From NCBI GenBank assembly GCA_016713135.1, contig JADJPR010000001.1, forward strand, positions 186,001 to 250,000: a stretch of DNA of 64,000 bases, in the 5' to 3' direction. Shown here one piece after another: positions 1 to 10,433 of the stretch; position 1 is the first letter of the stretch, and every line of letters begins with the position of its first letter. Source of the DNA: Rhodanobacteraceae bacterium (GTDB taxonomy: Bacteria > Pseudomonadota > Gammaproteobacteria > Xanthomonadales > SZUA-5). A model generated the notes under the pieces. The model ran no database searches and was not told the DNA's origin. It was given only the letters and a program-made list of their open reading frames with translations. Both the position numbers and the translations under genes were made by a program.

Positions 1-1130
1 GCGGCCTCCGGCTTGAACACATCGATCAGCCCGGTGTTGCCGAAGTAGAAGTCGAAAGTCTTTGGCCGCCCGGCGAGGTCCTTGGCCAGCACGCCGGCCG
101 CCACCGCTTCCTGCCAACGCGTCGAGGTGGTCAGGATGAAGGGCTCGGTGACCAGGATGGTGTTGACGCCCTGGGCCTTCAGGTCCGCCATCATCTCGAC
201 CGGCGTCGGGAAGCTCGCGCGGTCCCAGTCGAGCTTGCCGAGGTGCCCCTGGATGTCCTTGCCGAACCAGTAGAGGTCGATCACCACCGCGTCCAGCGGG
301 ATGCGAAGGTCGATGAACTTCTGCACCGTCGAGCGCACCTCGGCCTCCGAGCGGTAGCCGAAGCGCGAGGCATAGTTGCCGAGCGCCCAGCGCGGCGGCA
401 GCGGCTGGGTCCCGGTGACGCGCACGTACTGCTCCAGGATCTCCGGATAGCTCGGCGCGGCGAACACCAGGTAGCCGGTTCGGCCGCCGACCGCCTGGAA
501 TTCGAGGATGCCGGGCTCGGTCTTGCCGAGATCCATCCAGCCGCTCGCCGAGTTGTCGAACAGCAGCAGATACTTGCGGCTGGAGAGCACCGCCGGCATC
601 GAGAAATACATCTGCTCGGACTGCGTGGTGTAGCCGTAGTGCGGCTTGTTGTAGAGCGGCAGCCGGTGCCCGCGGCGGTCCATGCCGAGCACCCGCTGGC
701 CGCCGCCGATGAGCTTCTCGCCCTCGCTCAAGGCAAAGCGGAAACCGCGCACGGTCTGGTGCGCGTAGCCGCCGTGCTCCTCCGCCAGCAGCAACTCATC
801 GCCGCGCCAGTAGCTCACCCGCAGCGGCGATTTCTGCACCCGCGCGGTCAACTGCGGCGTGCGGTAGACCAGCTCGCCCGGCGCCTCGGCCAGCTCCGCG
901 GTCACTGCTGGCGCCGCCGGATCAGCGATGCTGAAGCTCGGCAGCTGCTTCACCCCCGGCTTCTCGTAGAAGGCCTCGATCGCCCCCGGCTGGTGGAAGC
1001 GCAGCGTCAGCGTCGCCTCGTCGCTGGTGATGACCAGGCCGTCGGGCGTCAGCGTGTGGCTGCGGTAGTCGGCGGCCGCGGCCGCGGCGGTGAAGAGGAG
1101 GAGGGCGAGGGCGGCGATGAAGCGGGGCAC
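1..1130 (-). CDS. Glycoside hydrolase family 31 alpha-glucosidase, C-terminal part cut by window edge
   Basis: About 376 residues can be read on the minus strand from a GTG at 1130, with no stop before the left edge. A hydrophobic Ala/Leu-rich signal peptide (PRFIAALALLLFTAAA) opens the protein, so it is exported. The GH31 N-terminal beta domain follows, with GGGQRVLGMDRRG and YGYTTQSEQMYFSMPA. The start of the catalytic barrel is seen in PRWALGNYASRFGYRSE and AVVIDLYWFGKD. The catalytic Asp lies beyond the edge and cannot be checked. GH31 enzymes remove terminal alpha-glucose or alpha-xylose from oligosaccharides. The GH13 lipoprotein just upstream on the same strand suggests joint maltodextrin use. 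The start is uncertain because the upstream DNA is a repeat with no clear ribosome-binding site. Confidence 0.88.
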   Translation of the reverse strand, partial: MPRFIAALALLLFTAAAAAADYRSHTLTPDGLVITSDEATLTLRFHQPGAIEAFYEKPGVKQLPSFSIADPAAPAVTAELAEAPGELVYRTPQLTARVQKSPLRVSYWRGDELLLAEEHGGYAHQTVRGFRFALSEGEKLIGGGQRVLGMDRRGHRLPLYNKPHYGYTTQSEQMYFSMPAVLSSRKYLLLFDNSASGWMDLGKTEPGILEFQAVGGRTGYLVFAAPSYPEILEQYVRVTGTQPLPPRWALGNYASRFGYRSEAEVRSTVQKFIDLRIPLDAVVIDLYWFGKDIQGHLGKLDWDRASFPTPVEMMADLKAQGVNTILVTEPFILTTSTRWQEAVAAGVLAKDLAGRPKTFDFYFGNTGLIDVFKPEA

Positions 1131-1272
1131 GCGGCACGGGGCACGGGGCACGGGGAGAGCCGGTGACCGTGGCCTATTCGCGATACCCGGCAACAAGTGC
1201 AGGGATGCGCGCCTGATCTCGAATCGCGCCGCAGCTCCCGTGCCCCGTGCCTCGTGCCCCGTGCCCCGCTCC
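1131..1272. repeat. Heptamer-armed inverted repeat element A
   Basis: The left arm (about 1131-1156) holds tandem copies of the 7-mer GGCACGG. The right arm (about 1237-1271) holds its complement CCGTGCC, with one variant copy. A core of about 80 bases separates them. The element fills the whole gap between the GH13 and GH31 genes and could fold into a long hairpin in the transcript. Confidence 0.75.
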
Positions 1273-1279
1273 ATCTCCA

Positions 1280-3184
1280 TCACCGCACCTCGAACAGATA
1301 GGCCGCGCGCGGCGGCAGGTTGAGCGGCGCCAGCGCGCCGTCGGGCATCACATTGAGCGGCGCGGACACGCCGCTGCCGAGCAGGTCGACCAAGGTGTAG
1401 CCGCCGGCATCCAGGTGCCAGTTGGCGCTGATCTCCAGCGGGATCGCGAGGTCGAAGCTGGCGCTCTCGGTCTTGCTGAAATTGGCGACGACGATCAGCC
1501 GCTGCTGCGGGTTCCAGCGCGCGAAGGCGAACTGCTGCTCGCCGTAGCCGGGGGTGTGGCCGAGGTTCGCGGCGTGCAAATCGCCGCAGGCACCCAGCAG
1601 CGCGGGGGCGCTCGACACCGCCCTGGCCAGCGCCGCGTGGAACTGGCGCAGTGCGCGCTCTTCGGGCGTCGACGCGCCGCCGTCGAAGGCGCCGCCGTTC
1701 ATCCAGCGCTGGTGCGCCGGCACGCCGAAGTAGTCGAAGATCGTCGTGCGGGTGGCCTTGCCGAAGCCGGCGTCGGCGGTGGCCGGCTCGCCGACTTCCT
1801 GGCCGAAGTACCACAGCGCCGGGCCGGTGCCGATGGTCGCCGAAACCAGCATCGCCGGCAGGCCGATCGCCGCCTCGCCGGCGAAGGCGGGGTTGGCGAT
1901 GCGCTGCTCGTCGTGGTTCTCGAGGAAGCGCAGCAAATGGCGGTCGATGTCCGCATGGCGCTGCTGGATCTCGGCCAGCGGCGTGGTGGGCGATTCGCCG
2001 CGCATGACCAGTTTCATCTGGTCGTAGAAATCGACCTTGTCGTAGATCGCGTCCATCAGCCCGAGGCGGATGTAGTCGCGGAACAGCGGGCGCTGGTAGA
2101 TCTCGGCCACCAGCAGCGCGTCCGGGCGCCGCTGCTTGATCGATGAGTTCAGGTAGCTCCAGAACTCCACCGGCACCAGTTCGGCGATATCGAAGCGGAA
2201 GCCGTCGACGCCGAGATCCAGCCACCAGTGGACGATGCGGTGGAACTTCTCCCAGCTGGCCGGCACGTCGCGCCCGGCCCAGAAAGCCGCGTGCGCGGCG
2301 GCATCCTGGCTGGCAAGTTCCGGCGGCAGCGCGTCGAAATCGTGGCTGCCATCCGGACGCACGCCGAAGTTGATCTTGACCGTTTCGTACCAGTCGTCGA
2401 ACTTCGGTTGCGCCGCGCGCGAGCCATTGCCGGTCCACTTGGCCGGGTTTTCGGCGAACTGGCCATCCGCCAGCGGGTGCGGCTCGCCACCGAGCGGGCG
2501 ATAGCCTTCCGGCCACTCGGGCACGCGGAAGGCCTGGCCGGGGATGTAGTAGAAACTGTTGTCGCGGGCGTACTCGACCGTGGTGTCGTCGCCCTCGCCG
2601 AAATCGCGCACGCCTTCCGGCTTGTGGAGCGAGCGGTAGCCGCGCGCCACATGGTTGGGCACGATGTCGACGATCACCCGCAGCCCCTGCGCATGGCTGC
2701 GCGCGACGAGCGCCTTGAACTCGGCAAGGCGCTGGCCTGGATCCGTGGCCAGGTCCGGATCGACGTCGTAGTAGTCGGTCACCGCATACGGCGATCCGGC
2801 GCGGCCCTTGACCACGTCCGGATCGTCCGCCGGCACGCCGTAGCGCGCATGGTCGCTGATCGAGGCATGCCGCGGCACGCCGGTGTACCAGATGTGGGTG
2901 ACGCCGAAGTCCTTCAGGCTGGCGAGCGCGCTGTCGCTGAAGTCGCCGAACTTGCCGGAACCGTTCTCGGCCAGCGTGCCCCACGGCTTGTTCCGGCCGT
3001 TCTGGTTGCCGTACAGCCGGGTGAAGGCCTGGTAGATCACCGGCTTGCCGGTGTAGGCGGGTGTAGGTGCTGGTGTTGGTGCTGGTGTTGGTGTTGGAGC
3101 GGCCTGCGGCCGCACTGCGGCTGTCTGGCAGGCGCCAAGCACGGCGGCCAGGATGGTGCACAGAGCGAGTGTGCGGATGTGCAT
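1280..3184 (-). CDS. GH13 alpha-amylase-family lipoprotein
   Basis: This is a 634-residue glycoside hydrolase acting on alpha-glucans. I place the start at the ATG at 3184 because it is preceded by a good GGGAGG ribosome-binding site and opens a lipoprotein signal with lipobox LGAC (Cys19). The longer in-frame extension upstream is unlikely. A Pro/Thr linker (residues about 30-43) tethers the catalytic domain. The four GH13 regions are visible: VDIVPNH (172-178), GFRFDIAE with nucleophile Asp332, LLVAEIYQ with acid/base Glu361, and LENHDEQR with Asp425. It should be anchored in the envelope and act on starch or maltodextrin. The GH31 gene follows on the same strand about 150 bases downstream, separated by a repeat. 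Exact linkage specificity cannot be read from sequence alone. Confidence 0.9.
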   Translation of the reverse strand: MHIRTLALCTILAAVLGACQTAAVRPQAAPTPTPAPTPAPTPAYTGKPVIYQAFTRLYGNQNGRNKPWGTLAENGSGKFGDFSDSALASLKDFGVTHIWYTGVPRHASISDHARYGVPADDPDVVKGRAGSPYAVTDYYDVDPDLATDPGQRLAEFKALVARSHAQGLRVIVDIVPNHVARGYRSLHKPEGVRDFGEGDDTTVEYARDNSFYYIPGQAFRVPEWPEGYRPLGGEPHPLADGQFAENPAKWTGNGSRAAQPKFDDWYETVKINFGVRPDGSHDFDALPPELASQDAAAHAAFWAGRDVPASWEKFHRIVHWWLDLGVDGFRFDIAELVPVEFWSYLNSSIKQRRPDALLVAEIYQRPLFRDYIRLGLMDAIYDKVDFYDQMKLVMRGESPTTPLAEIQQRHADIDRHLLRFLENHDEQRIANPAFAGEAAIGLPAMLVSATIGTGPALWYFGQEVGEPATADAGFGKATRTTIFDYFGVPAHQRWMNGGAFDGGASTPEERALRQFHAALARAVSSAPALLGACGDLHAANLGHTPGYGEQQFAFARWNPQQRLIVVANFSKTESASFDLAIPLEISANWHLDAGGYTLVDLLGSGVSAPLNVMPDGALAPLNLPPRAAYLFEVR

Positions 3185-3327
3185 CGGCAGCCTCCCGGCA
3201 GACGGTCGCCCGATGCTAGTCCAGCCCATGCGCGCGCACCGTCGCGATGCAATCGAATGCAGGCGCCGCGCCGCCCAACCGGTTCGCCCCGGAGAACCGT
3301 CGCATGCAGGGCGCCAACGAGGAACGC

Positions 3328-3480
3328 ACGAGAAAGACGAGAAGGGCAGAGAACGCTTTCCGCGTTCTCTGAGTCTCCGCGTTGAACGCGGTTCGGCGTG
3401 CCGACGCAAAGACGCGGAGAAAGGCCGGTCGATGTTGTTCTCTGCGTTCCTTTGCGTCCTCTGCGTCTCCGCGTTGAATG
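3328..3480. repeat. Short-word inverted repeat element B (GCGGAGA/TCTCCGC type)
   Basis: The element contains mirrored words such as GACGCGGAGAAAG and CTCTGCGTCTCCGCGTT, plus an internal hairpin CAGAGAACG...CGTTCTCTG. It ends 2 bases before the stop codon of the DUF6445 gene. The same word family recurs in elements J and N near 50.6 and 58.5 kb, and loosely in G near 39.6 kb. Confidence 0.65.
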
Positions 3481-3482
3481 GG

Positions 3483-4190
3483 CTACGTGGCGCGCCGGGT
3501 GCAGTGGAAGAAGCCGTTGAGGGTCAGGCGGCCGCGGGCGGGGTCGTCGCTGAGCAGCTCGGGCGCGGGGATGTCGCTGCAGTGGAACAGGGTGCCGTCG
3601 TAGCAGATCAGGCGGTTGAAGGCCGGTGGCACGGTCAACATGTGCTCGAACCAGGCGTTCGATTCGCGGATGTAGCCCGGCGCGATGGCGTACTTGCGGC
3701 TGAACTCGGCAGGCGCCAGCTCACCCGATTCGTGCACCAGCAAATCGATCTCGCGCGCCGGGCGCCGTGGTCGCCAGAAGCTGGTGCCGCCCAGGCGCGG
3801 GTCGTCGAACAGGTACAGCACCGAGGCGCCGACCACGTGCCCGGGACCCAGGCCCATGCGGTCGCGGTGGCAGATCCACTGGCGCGGCTGCAGCTCCTGC
3901 GGCTGGCGGGTGACGATCGACAGGCGGCTATGCGCACGCTGGATCCGGCGCGCGCCGAGACGGCCGCGCAGATGCTGCGCGAAGTACTCCGCCAGGCCCT
4001 CGGTGATCGCGTCCGGCAGCGCCAGTTCGATGCCTGGATAGGCGTTGTGATCCTCCAGCGTGAAGGCCTCGCGCACGCTTGCTGCGCGCGCCACCCAGGC
4101 GCGCGGGTCGGCCAGTGCGTCATCGATGATCCAGCAGTGCTGGTCGCCCCCGATGGGCAGGCTGCGGATATGCGGATTCGGATTGAACAT
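3483..4190 (-). CDS. DUF6445 family protein, 2OG-Fe(II) oxygenase-like
   Basis: The 235-residue protein starts at the ATG at 4190 (MFNPNPHIRS); the longer in-frame extension would run into the divergent esterase gene. I recognise the DUF6445 pattern from Xanthomonadales: an aromatic-rich N-terminus, CHRDRMG with a possible HxD iron pair, a later HCSD histidine, and RLTLNGFFH near the C-terminus that could bind 2-oxoglutarate. These fit a double-stranded beta-helix oxygenase, but this is inference from motif order. Members often sit near TonB receptors and halogenase-like genes for carbohydrate use, which would match the amylase neighbours. The substrate is unknown. It is divergent from the esterase, with 49 bases between the starts, so the two probably share a regulatory region. 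Confidence 0.7.
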   Translation of the reverse strand: MFNPNPHIRSLPIGGDQHCWIIDDALADPRAWVARAASVREAFTLEDHNAYPGIELALPDAITEGLAEYFAQHLRGRLGARRIQRAHSRLSIVTRQPQELQPRQWICHRDRMGLGPGHVVGASVLYLFDDPRLGGTSFWRPRRPAREIDLLVHESGELAPAEFSRKYAIAPGYIRESNAWFEHMLTVPPAFNRLICYDGTLFHCSDIPAPELLSDDPARGRLTLNGFFHCTRRAT

Positions 4191-4239
4191 GCCCGAAGTA
4201 TGCTTGCGCGTACCGCTTCCGTCGCTGCCGGACCTACCC

Positions 4240-5169
4240 ATGAGACTGACCCTCGCCGCCGCCCTTGCCTGCTTCGCCGCCAGCGCCAGCGCCAGCGCGG
4301 CGGGATTGCCGCAGGTATCGGTTGGCCGCATCGAGCGCATCGAAGCGATGCTGTCGGCCTTCCTGCCGGCGCGCAATGTCGATGTCTGGCTGCCACCCGG
4401 CTACCCGCAGCAGGCGCCCTATGCCGTGATCTACATGCACGACGGGCAGATGCTGTTCGACCCCTTCGAGACCTGGAACCACCAGGAATGGCGCGCCGAC
4501 GAGGTCGCCGCGGAGGTCATCCGCACGGGTCGCACGCGGCCCTTCATCATCGTCGGTGTGTGGAACGACCCCGCCGCGCGCATTTCCGAGTACTTCCCGC
4601 AACGCGCCTTCGAGGCGCTGTCGCCGGAGAACCAACGGGCGCTGTTCGCGCTCAAGCGCGGCGAGGAGCCCTTCTTCTCGCGCCCGGTGGATTCGGACAA
4701 TTACCTCAAGTTCCTGGTCGAGGAACTGAAGCCGCGGATCGACCGCAGCTACGCGGTGGACGGCTCGCGCGAATCCACCGTGATCATGGGTTCGAGCATG
4801 GGCGGGCTGATCTCGATGTACGCGCTGAGCGAGTACCCAGAAGTCTTCGGCGCCGCCGCCTGCCTTTCGACCCATTGGCCGGGCACTGTGCGCCCGGAGA
4901 TTTTCGGCGTGGGAGAAGTCTTCTTCGGCTACGTCGACGCACACTTCCCGCCGCCCGGACCGAATCGGATCTATTTCGACCACGGCAGCGAGAGCCTGGA
5001 CCAGCACTACGCCAAGCTGCAGCAGGAAGTCGACCGCCGCCTGCGCGCGCGCGGCTACGACGCCACGCGCATGCTCTCGCTGAGCTTCCCCGGCACCGAC
5101 CACAGCGAACAGGCCTGGGGCGCGAGGTTGCATGTGCCGATGCAGTTTTTGTTGCCGCCGAGGGGATAG
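4240..5169 (+). CDS. Secreted esterase (putative esterase/EsdD-like alpha/beta hydrolase)
   Basis: The protein has 309 residues and starts at the ATG at 4240 with a clear signal peptide (MRLTLAAALACFAASASASA), so it is periplasmic or secreted. It belongs to the PF00756-type esterase fold: DVWLPPGY, then VIYMHDGQMLFD as the oxyanion region, the nucleophile elbow GSSMGG, and the catalytic His in GTDHSEQ. Family members hydrolyse acyl or feruloyl esters of sugars, trehalose esters or siderophores. Next to GH13 and GH31 genes, deacylation of a carbohydrate is a reasonable guess. It is divergent from the DUF6445 gene. The gene ends 12 bases before a heptamer repeat element. Confidence 0.85.
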   Translation: MRLTLAAALACFAASASASAAGLPQVSVGRIERIEAMLSAFLPARNVDVWLPPGYPQQAPYAVIYMHDGQMLFDPFETWNHQEWRADEVAAEVIRTGRTRPFIIVGVWNDPAARISEYFPQRAFEALSPENQRALFALKRGEEPFFSRPVDSDNYLKFLVEELKPRIDRSYAVDGSRESTVIMGSSMGGLISMYALSEYPEVFGAAACLSTHWPGTVRPEIFGVGEVFFGYVDAHFPPPGPNRIYFDHGSESLDQHYAKLQQEVDRRLRARGYDATRMLSLSFPGTDHSEQAWGARLHVPMQFLLPPRG

Positions 5170-5181
5170 CGCGAAGTCGCC

Positions 5182-5398
5182 GCCGGTTGTGGGTTGTGGG
5201 TTCTGGGTTGTGGGCAGCAACAGCCGGTGAGCCCGAATGCTCCGCAAACATGTGACCGGCGTAGCCGTGCCGCCGTGACCCGCGCAGCCAGGGCTCGCTT
5301 GGTCGGCGCCCCCCGGGAACGCGATGCGCGCGCGCACCGCCAGGGCGACCGGGATGCGAGCATTGCCCACAACCCACAACCCACAACCCACAACCGGC
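5182..5398. repeat. Heptamer-armed inverted repeat element C (TGTGGGT/ACCCACA)
   Basis: The left arm reads TGTGGGT TGTGGGT TCTGGGT TGTGGGC and the right arm reads GCCCACA ACCCACA ACCCACA ACCCACA, both with exact 7-nt period. The core is about 150 bases. Inside it AATGCTC near the left arm pairs with GAGCATT next to the right arm, so the stem continues inward. It lies between the convergent esterase and SPOR genes. Confidence 0.85.
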
Positions 5399-5401
5399 CC
5401 C

Positions 5402-5992
5402 TCAGCCACCCGTCTCGCGCAGCGCGATCGCCCCGACGTTGGCCGCGGCCAGCTCGCGCTTGGCGGTTTCCAGGGCGCGGGCATCGGCGTAGGGGCCTAC
5501 GCGCACGCGGTGCCAGGTGCGGTCGTTGATCTTGACCGGGGTGACCTGGGCCTGCACGCCCATCAGTGCGAGGCGGGCCTTGAGCGATTCGGCGTCGCCG
5601 GATTCGCCGAAGCTACCCACCTGCAGGAACATGCGCACCGCGGGGCTGCCGGCCGGCGGCGTCACCGGGGGCTTCTCGGACTGTGCCTTCAGCTCGGCGT
5701 CGGGGATCACCACCTCGATCTCCGGCAGCACCGAATAGAAGTCGTAGCGCGGCTTGCGCTGCTCGCCCGCGGGCGCGCGGGTGTCGCCGGCGGCCAGCTC
5801 GACCAGTGGCTTGTTGCCCTCGCCGGCGGGCTGCGCATCGGGATTCGGGCGCGGGCCCGCGGCGGGCATGCCGTCCTTGAGGATGAAGAACATCGACAGG
5901 CCCACGCCGAGCGCGAAGCCGGTGATCAGCCATACCCAGAAGGGCAGCGGTGTGCTGCTGCCGCCGCGGACTGCCTGCTTGCCCTTGGCCAC
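5402..5992 (-). CDS. SPOR-domain membrane protein (FtsN-like)
   Basis: The 196-residue protein has a short cytoplasmic N-terminus, one membrane helix (about 17-40, FWVWLITGFALGVGLSMFFIL), a Pro/Ala-rich periplasmic linker and a C-terminal SPOR domain (about 115-192; FLQVGSFGESGDAESLKARL, WHRVRVGPYADARAL). SPOR domains bind denuded peptidoglycan at the division septum. The gene starts at a GTG that shares one base with the argS stop, so the two are translationally coupled. An argS followed by a SPOR gene is a familiar gammaproteobacterial arrangement. It is shorter than E. coli FtsN, and I cannot tell whether it is the essential FtsN or a paralogue. Confidence 0.9.
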   Translation of the reverse strand: MAKGKQAVRGGSSTPLPFWVWLITGFALGVGLSMFFILKDGMPAAGPRPNPDAQPAGEGNKPLVELAAGDTRAPAGEQRKPRYDFYSVLPEIEVVIPDAELKAQSEKPPVTPPAGSPAVRMFLQVGSFGESGDAESLKARLALMGVQAQVTPVKINDRTWHRVRVGPYADARALETAKRELAAANVGAIALRETGG

Positions 5993-7755
5993 TACATTTT
6001 CTCCGGCGCGGACACGCCGAGCAGTTTAAGGCCGTTGGCGAGCACCTGCTTGACCGCCAGCAGCAGGTTCAGGCGCGCGTTGCGCAGATCGTCCTCGTCG
6101 ACCAGCACCTTGACCCCGGAGCCGTCGTAATAACCGTGCAGCGCCGCGGCGAGTTCGCGCAGGTAGTTGGCGACCAGGTGCGGCGCGCGCAGTTCGGCGG
6201 CGCGTTCGACCGTCTCCGGGTAGCGCAGCATCAGGTTCATCAGCTCCAGCTCGTGCTCGTTGCTGAGCTGGCTACGCGCGGCGTCGCCGGCCGAACGGTT
6301 GTGCGTCTGGCGCTGCTCGGCCAGCTTGTGGAACACGCTGGCGATGCGGGCGTGCGCGTACTGCACGTAATAGACCGGGTTGTCCTTGCTCTGCGACTTG
6401 GCGAGTTCCAGGTCGAAGTCCAGGTGCTGGTCGTGGCTGCGCATCACGTAGAAGAAACGCGCGGCGTCGGTGCCCACCTCGGTGCGCAGGTCCCTGAGCG
6501 TGACGAAGTTGCCCTCGCGCTTGCCCATCGGCACTTCCTTGCCGTCCTTGAACAGCTTGGCGAACTGCACCAGCACGATCTCGACATTCGCCGGGTTCAG
6601 CCCGAGGCCGCTGGCCGCGGCCTTGAGGCGCGCGATGTAGCCGTGGTGGTCGGCGCCCAGCACATAGACCGCGCGGGTGAAGCCGCGCTCGAACTTGTTC
6701 AGCAGGTAGGCGATGTCGGAGGCGAAGTAGGTGGTGGCCCCGTTTTCGCGGATGACCACGCGGTCCTTCTCGTCGCCGAAGGTGGTGGCGCGGAACCACT
6801 TGGCGCCGTCCTTCTCGTACATGTGGCCCAGGCGCGTCAGGCGCGCGATCGCGCGCTCGACCGCGCCGGATTCAGCCAGCGAGCGCTCGGAGAAGAAGTT
6901 GTCGTAGCGCACGTTGAAGGCGAGCAGCTCGTCGCGGATGGTGCCGAGCAGGGTGTCCAGCGCGAGCTTGTAGATCACGTCGAAATCGCCGCCGAGCAAC
7001 TGTCGCGCGCGCGCGATCAGGCCGTCGACATGCGCTTCCTTGTCGCCGCCCTGGCTCTCGTCCGGCGGCAGCCCGTTGGTCACCTCGAACGGGCTCTGGC
7101 GGAAACGGTCGCCGTGCGCGTGCTTGAGCGCGCGGGCGACATCGACGACGTAATCGCCCTTGTAGCCGTTGTCCGGGAAGCGCACCGGGTTGCCGGTCAG
7201 CTCCAGGTAGCGCAGCCACACACTGGCGGCCAGGATGTCCATCTGGCGGCCATAGTCGTTGACGTAGAACTCGCGCTGTACCTTCAGGCCGGAGGCTTCG
7301 AGGATGTTGGTCAGGCTGGCGCCGAAGGCCGCGCCGCGGCCATGGCCGACGTGCAGCGGGCCGGTCGGATTGGCCGAGACGAATTCGACCGTGATGTGCT
7401 CGTTCTCGTCCACCTCGGCGCTGCCGTACTCGGCGCCGCGCTCGAGCACGCGCCTGAGGGTGCCCAGCAGGCAGCTCTTGCTCAGCGTGAAGTTGATGAA
7501 GCCGGGGCCGGCGATCGAGACCGCTTCCACATGGCGCGACGGCGGCAGGTGGTCGACGATCGCCTGCGCCAGGTCGCGCGGCTTCATGCCCAGCTGCTTG
7601 CACAGCACCAGCGCCGCATTCGTCGCGAAATCGCCGTGCTCCTTCTGCCGCGTGCGCTCGATGGCGAAATCCGGCGCCTCCGGCAGTTCGACCTGCTGCT
7701 TGCGACGGACGTCCAGCAGCGCCTGCATCACCAGTTCGTGGAGGTGTTCTTTCAC
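5992..7755 (-). CDS. argS: Arginyl-tRNA synthetase
   Basis: This is a 587-residue class I aminoacyl-tRNA synthetase that charges tRNA-Arg in the cytosol. The N-terminal Arg-specific Add1 domain is followed by the HIGH-type signature PLHVGHGRG (about 134-142). The signature helix and the MGKREGNFVTLRDL segment stand in for the KMSKS loop, as is usual in ArgS. The anticodon-binding helical domain ends in LLGVSAPEKM. The length is normal for the family. The start ATG at 7755 precedes MKEHLHELVMQAL. The upstream DNA is a repeat element (D), so the promoter must lie within or beyond it. Confidence 0.98.
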   Translation of the reverse strand: MKEHLHELVMQALLDVRRKQQVELPEAPDFAIERTRQKEHGDFATNAALVLCKQLGMKPRDLAQAIVDHLPPSRHVEAVSIAGPGFINFTLSKSCLLGTLRRVLERGAEYGSAEVDENEHITVEFVSANPTGPLHVGHGRGAAFGASLTNILEASGLKVQREFYVNDYGRQMDILAASVWLRYLELTGNPVRFPDNGYKGDYVVDVARALKHAHGDRFRQSPFEVTNGLPPDESQGGDKEAHVDGLIARARQLLGGDFDVIYKLALDTLLGTIRDELLAFNVRYDNFFSERSLAESGAVERAIARLTRLGHMYEKDGAKWFRATTFGDEKDRVVIRENGATTYFASDIAYLLNKFERGFTRAVYVLGADHHGYIARLKAAASGLGLNPANVEIVLVQFAKLFKDGKEVPMGKREGNFVTLRDLRTEVGTDAARFFYVMRSHDQHLDFDLELAKSQSKDNPVYYVQYAHARIASVFHKLAEQRQTHNRSAGDAARSQLSNEHELELMNLMLRYPETVERAAELRAPHLVANYLRELAAALHGYYDGSGVKVLVDEDDLRNARLNLLLAVKQVLANGLKLLGVSAPEKM

Positions 7756-7792
7756 GGCGAAGGGGGTGGAAAAGGGGGCCGGCAGGATAGCA

Positions 7793-8095
7793 GGGGGGCG
7801 GGTGGAGCGGGGGGAGGTGAAGCGGGGGAAGGTGAAGCGGGGGGAGGTGAAGCGGGGGGAGGTGAGGCGGGTCAGGGGTCAGGGGCCCTGCACTTGGCTT
7901 CGCGACGATCTTGAGGTGGTGTACGCCCAATGGCCCGTACCACTTCAAGCCACGAGCGAAGCGCCGGGCATTCCCCCTGCACCTGGCTTCGCGACGATCT
8001 TGAGGTGGTGCACGCCCAATGGCCCGGACCACTTCAAGCCACGAGCGAAGCGCCGGGCATTCCCCCTGACCCCCGCCCCGCTTCACCTCCCCCGC
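7793..8095. repeat. Inverted repeat element D with duplicated core
   Basis: The left arm repeats a unit like GTGAAGCGGGGGGAG and ends in GGGTCAG words. The right arm begins CCTGACCCCCGCCCCGCTTC and is the inverted form. Between them lie two tandem 89-base cores. The element fills the space between the argS start and the feo promoter. Confidence 0.8.
7887..8064. repeat. Tandem duplication, 2 x 89 bp, inside element D
   Basis: Copies run 7887-7975 and 7976-8064 and differ at only three positions that I can see. Each carries its own hairpin, CTTGAGGTGGT...ACCACTTCAAG, and an outer pair GGCTTCGC...GCGAAGC. The near identity implies a recent duplication. Confidence 0.9.
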
Positions 8096-8104
8096 ATCTG
8101 CATC

Positions 8105-8118
8105 TTGATCCACATCAA
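8105..8118 (+). promoter_or_regulatory. FNR/ANR-type operator upstream of feoAB
   Basis: TTGATCCACATCAA matches the FNR consensus TTGAT-N4-ATCAA at every defined position. If the protein acts at the usual -41.5 site, transcription would begin near 8153, about 35 bases before feoA. Anaerobic or microaerobic induction of ferrous iron uptake by FNR is established in E. coli. Confidence 0.8.
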
Positions 8119-8140
8119 CACACGCCGTCTCTACCTGGCA

Positions 8141-8160
8141 TTTGATAGTCATTCGCATTT
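8141..8160 (+). promoter_or_regulatory. Probable Fur box upstream of feoAB
   Basis: The complementary strand reads AAATGCGAATGACTATCAAA, close to the GCGAATGATAATCATT form of gammaproteobacterial Fur boxes. It lies over the predicted -10/start region set by the FNR box, where Fur-Fe(II) would block RNA polymerase when iron is ample. Confidence 0.65.
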
Positions 8161-8187
8161 ACGGCGACTGCGGTTATCGTTAAGCTC

Positions 8188-8543
8188 GTGAACCTCAATC
8201 CATTGCACTCATCCGACATGTGGTCCGCTGAAACCGATTCCGCGCCGACCAGCGCCGAGCCTGCCGCGGCGGCGCCGGCGGGCGTCAGCCTGGCGACCCT
8301 GAACAGGGGCGAGTCCGCGCGGGTGCTGGAGGTGCGCTTGCCGGCGGGCCGTGCGCATGGGCACGACATCAACCTGGTGCTGCGCTTGCTGGAAATCGGC
8401 TTTGTGCCGGGCGAGCGGGTGCGGGTGATGGCGCTTGGGCCCGGCGGCCGCGAGCCGATCGCGGTGCGCGTGGGCGGCACGCTGTTCGCGCTGCGCCGGC
8501 ATGAGGCCGAGCATATCCTGGTGCTGCGCCTGGACCATCAGCG

Positions 8544-8547
<4 letters not shown>
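8188..8547 (+). CDS. feoA: FeoA ferrous iron transport accessory protein
   Basis: The protein has 119 residues from the GTG at 8188; an ATG at 8218 is an alternative that would remove ten residues. The C-terminal 80 residues form the SH3-like FeoA domain: VSLATLNRGESARVLEV, LRLLEIGFVPGERVRVM and PIAVRVGGTLFALRRHEAEHILV. FeoA is a small cytosolic partner needed for FeoB-mediated Fe(II) uptake. Its stop overlaps the feoB start as ATGA, so the two are translationally coupled. The FNR-type and Fur-type sites just upstream suggest expression when oxygen and iron are low. The first 35 residues are Ala/Pro-rich and not conserved in the family. Confidence 0.93.

Positions 8548-10432
<1,885 letters not shown>

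Positions 10433-10433
<1 letters not shown>

Noticed and set aside
243..1166. Long plus-strand ORF opposite the GH31 gene
   Set aside because: It is Arg/Val/His-rich antisense of a well-conserved glycosidase frame and shows no family features. High GC gives many such long open antisense frames here.
1131..1272. Insertion sequence or MITE with transposase
   Set aside because: No transposase gene, no target-site duplication that I can see, and the arm words differ from element to element, unlike the fixed termini of MITEs.
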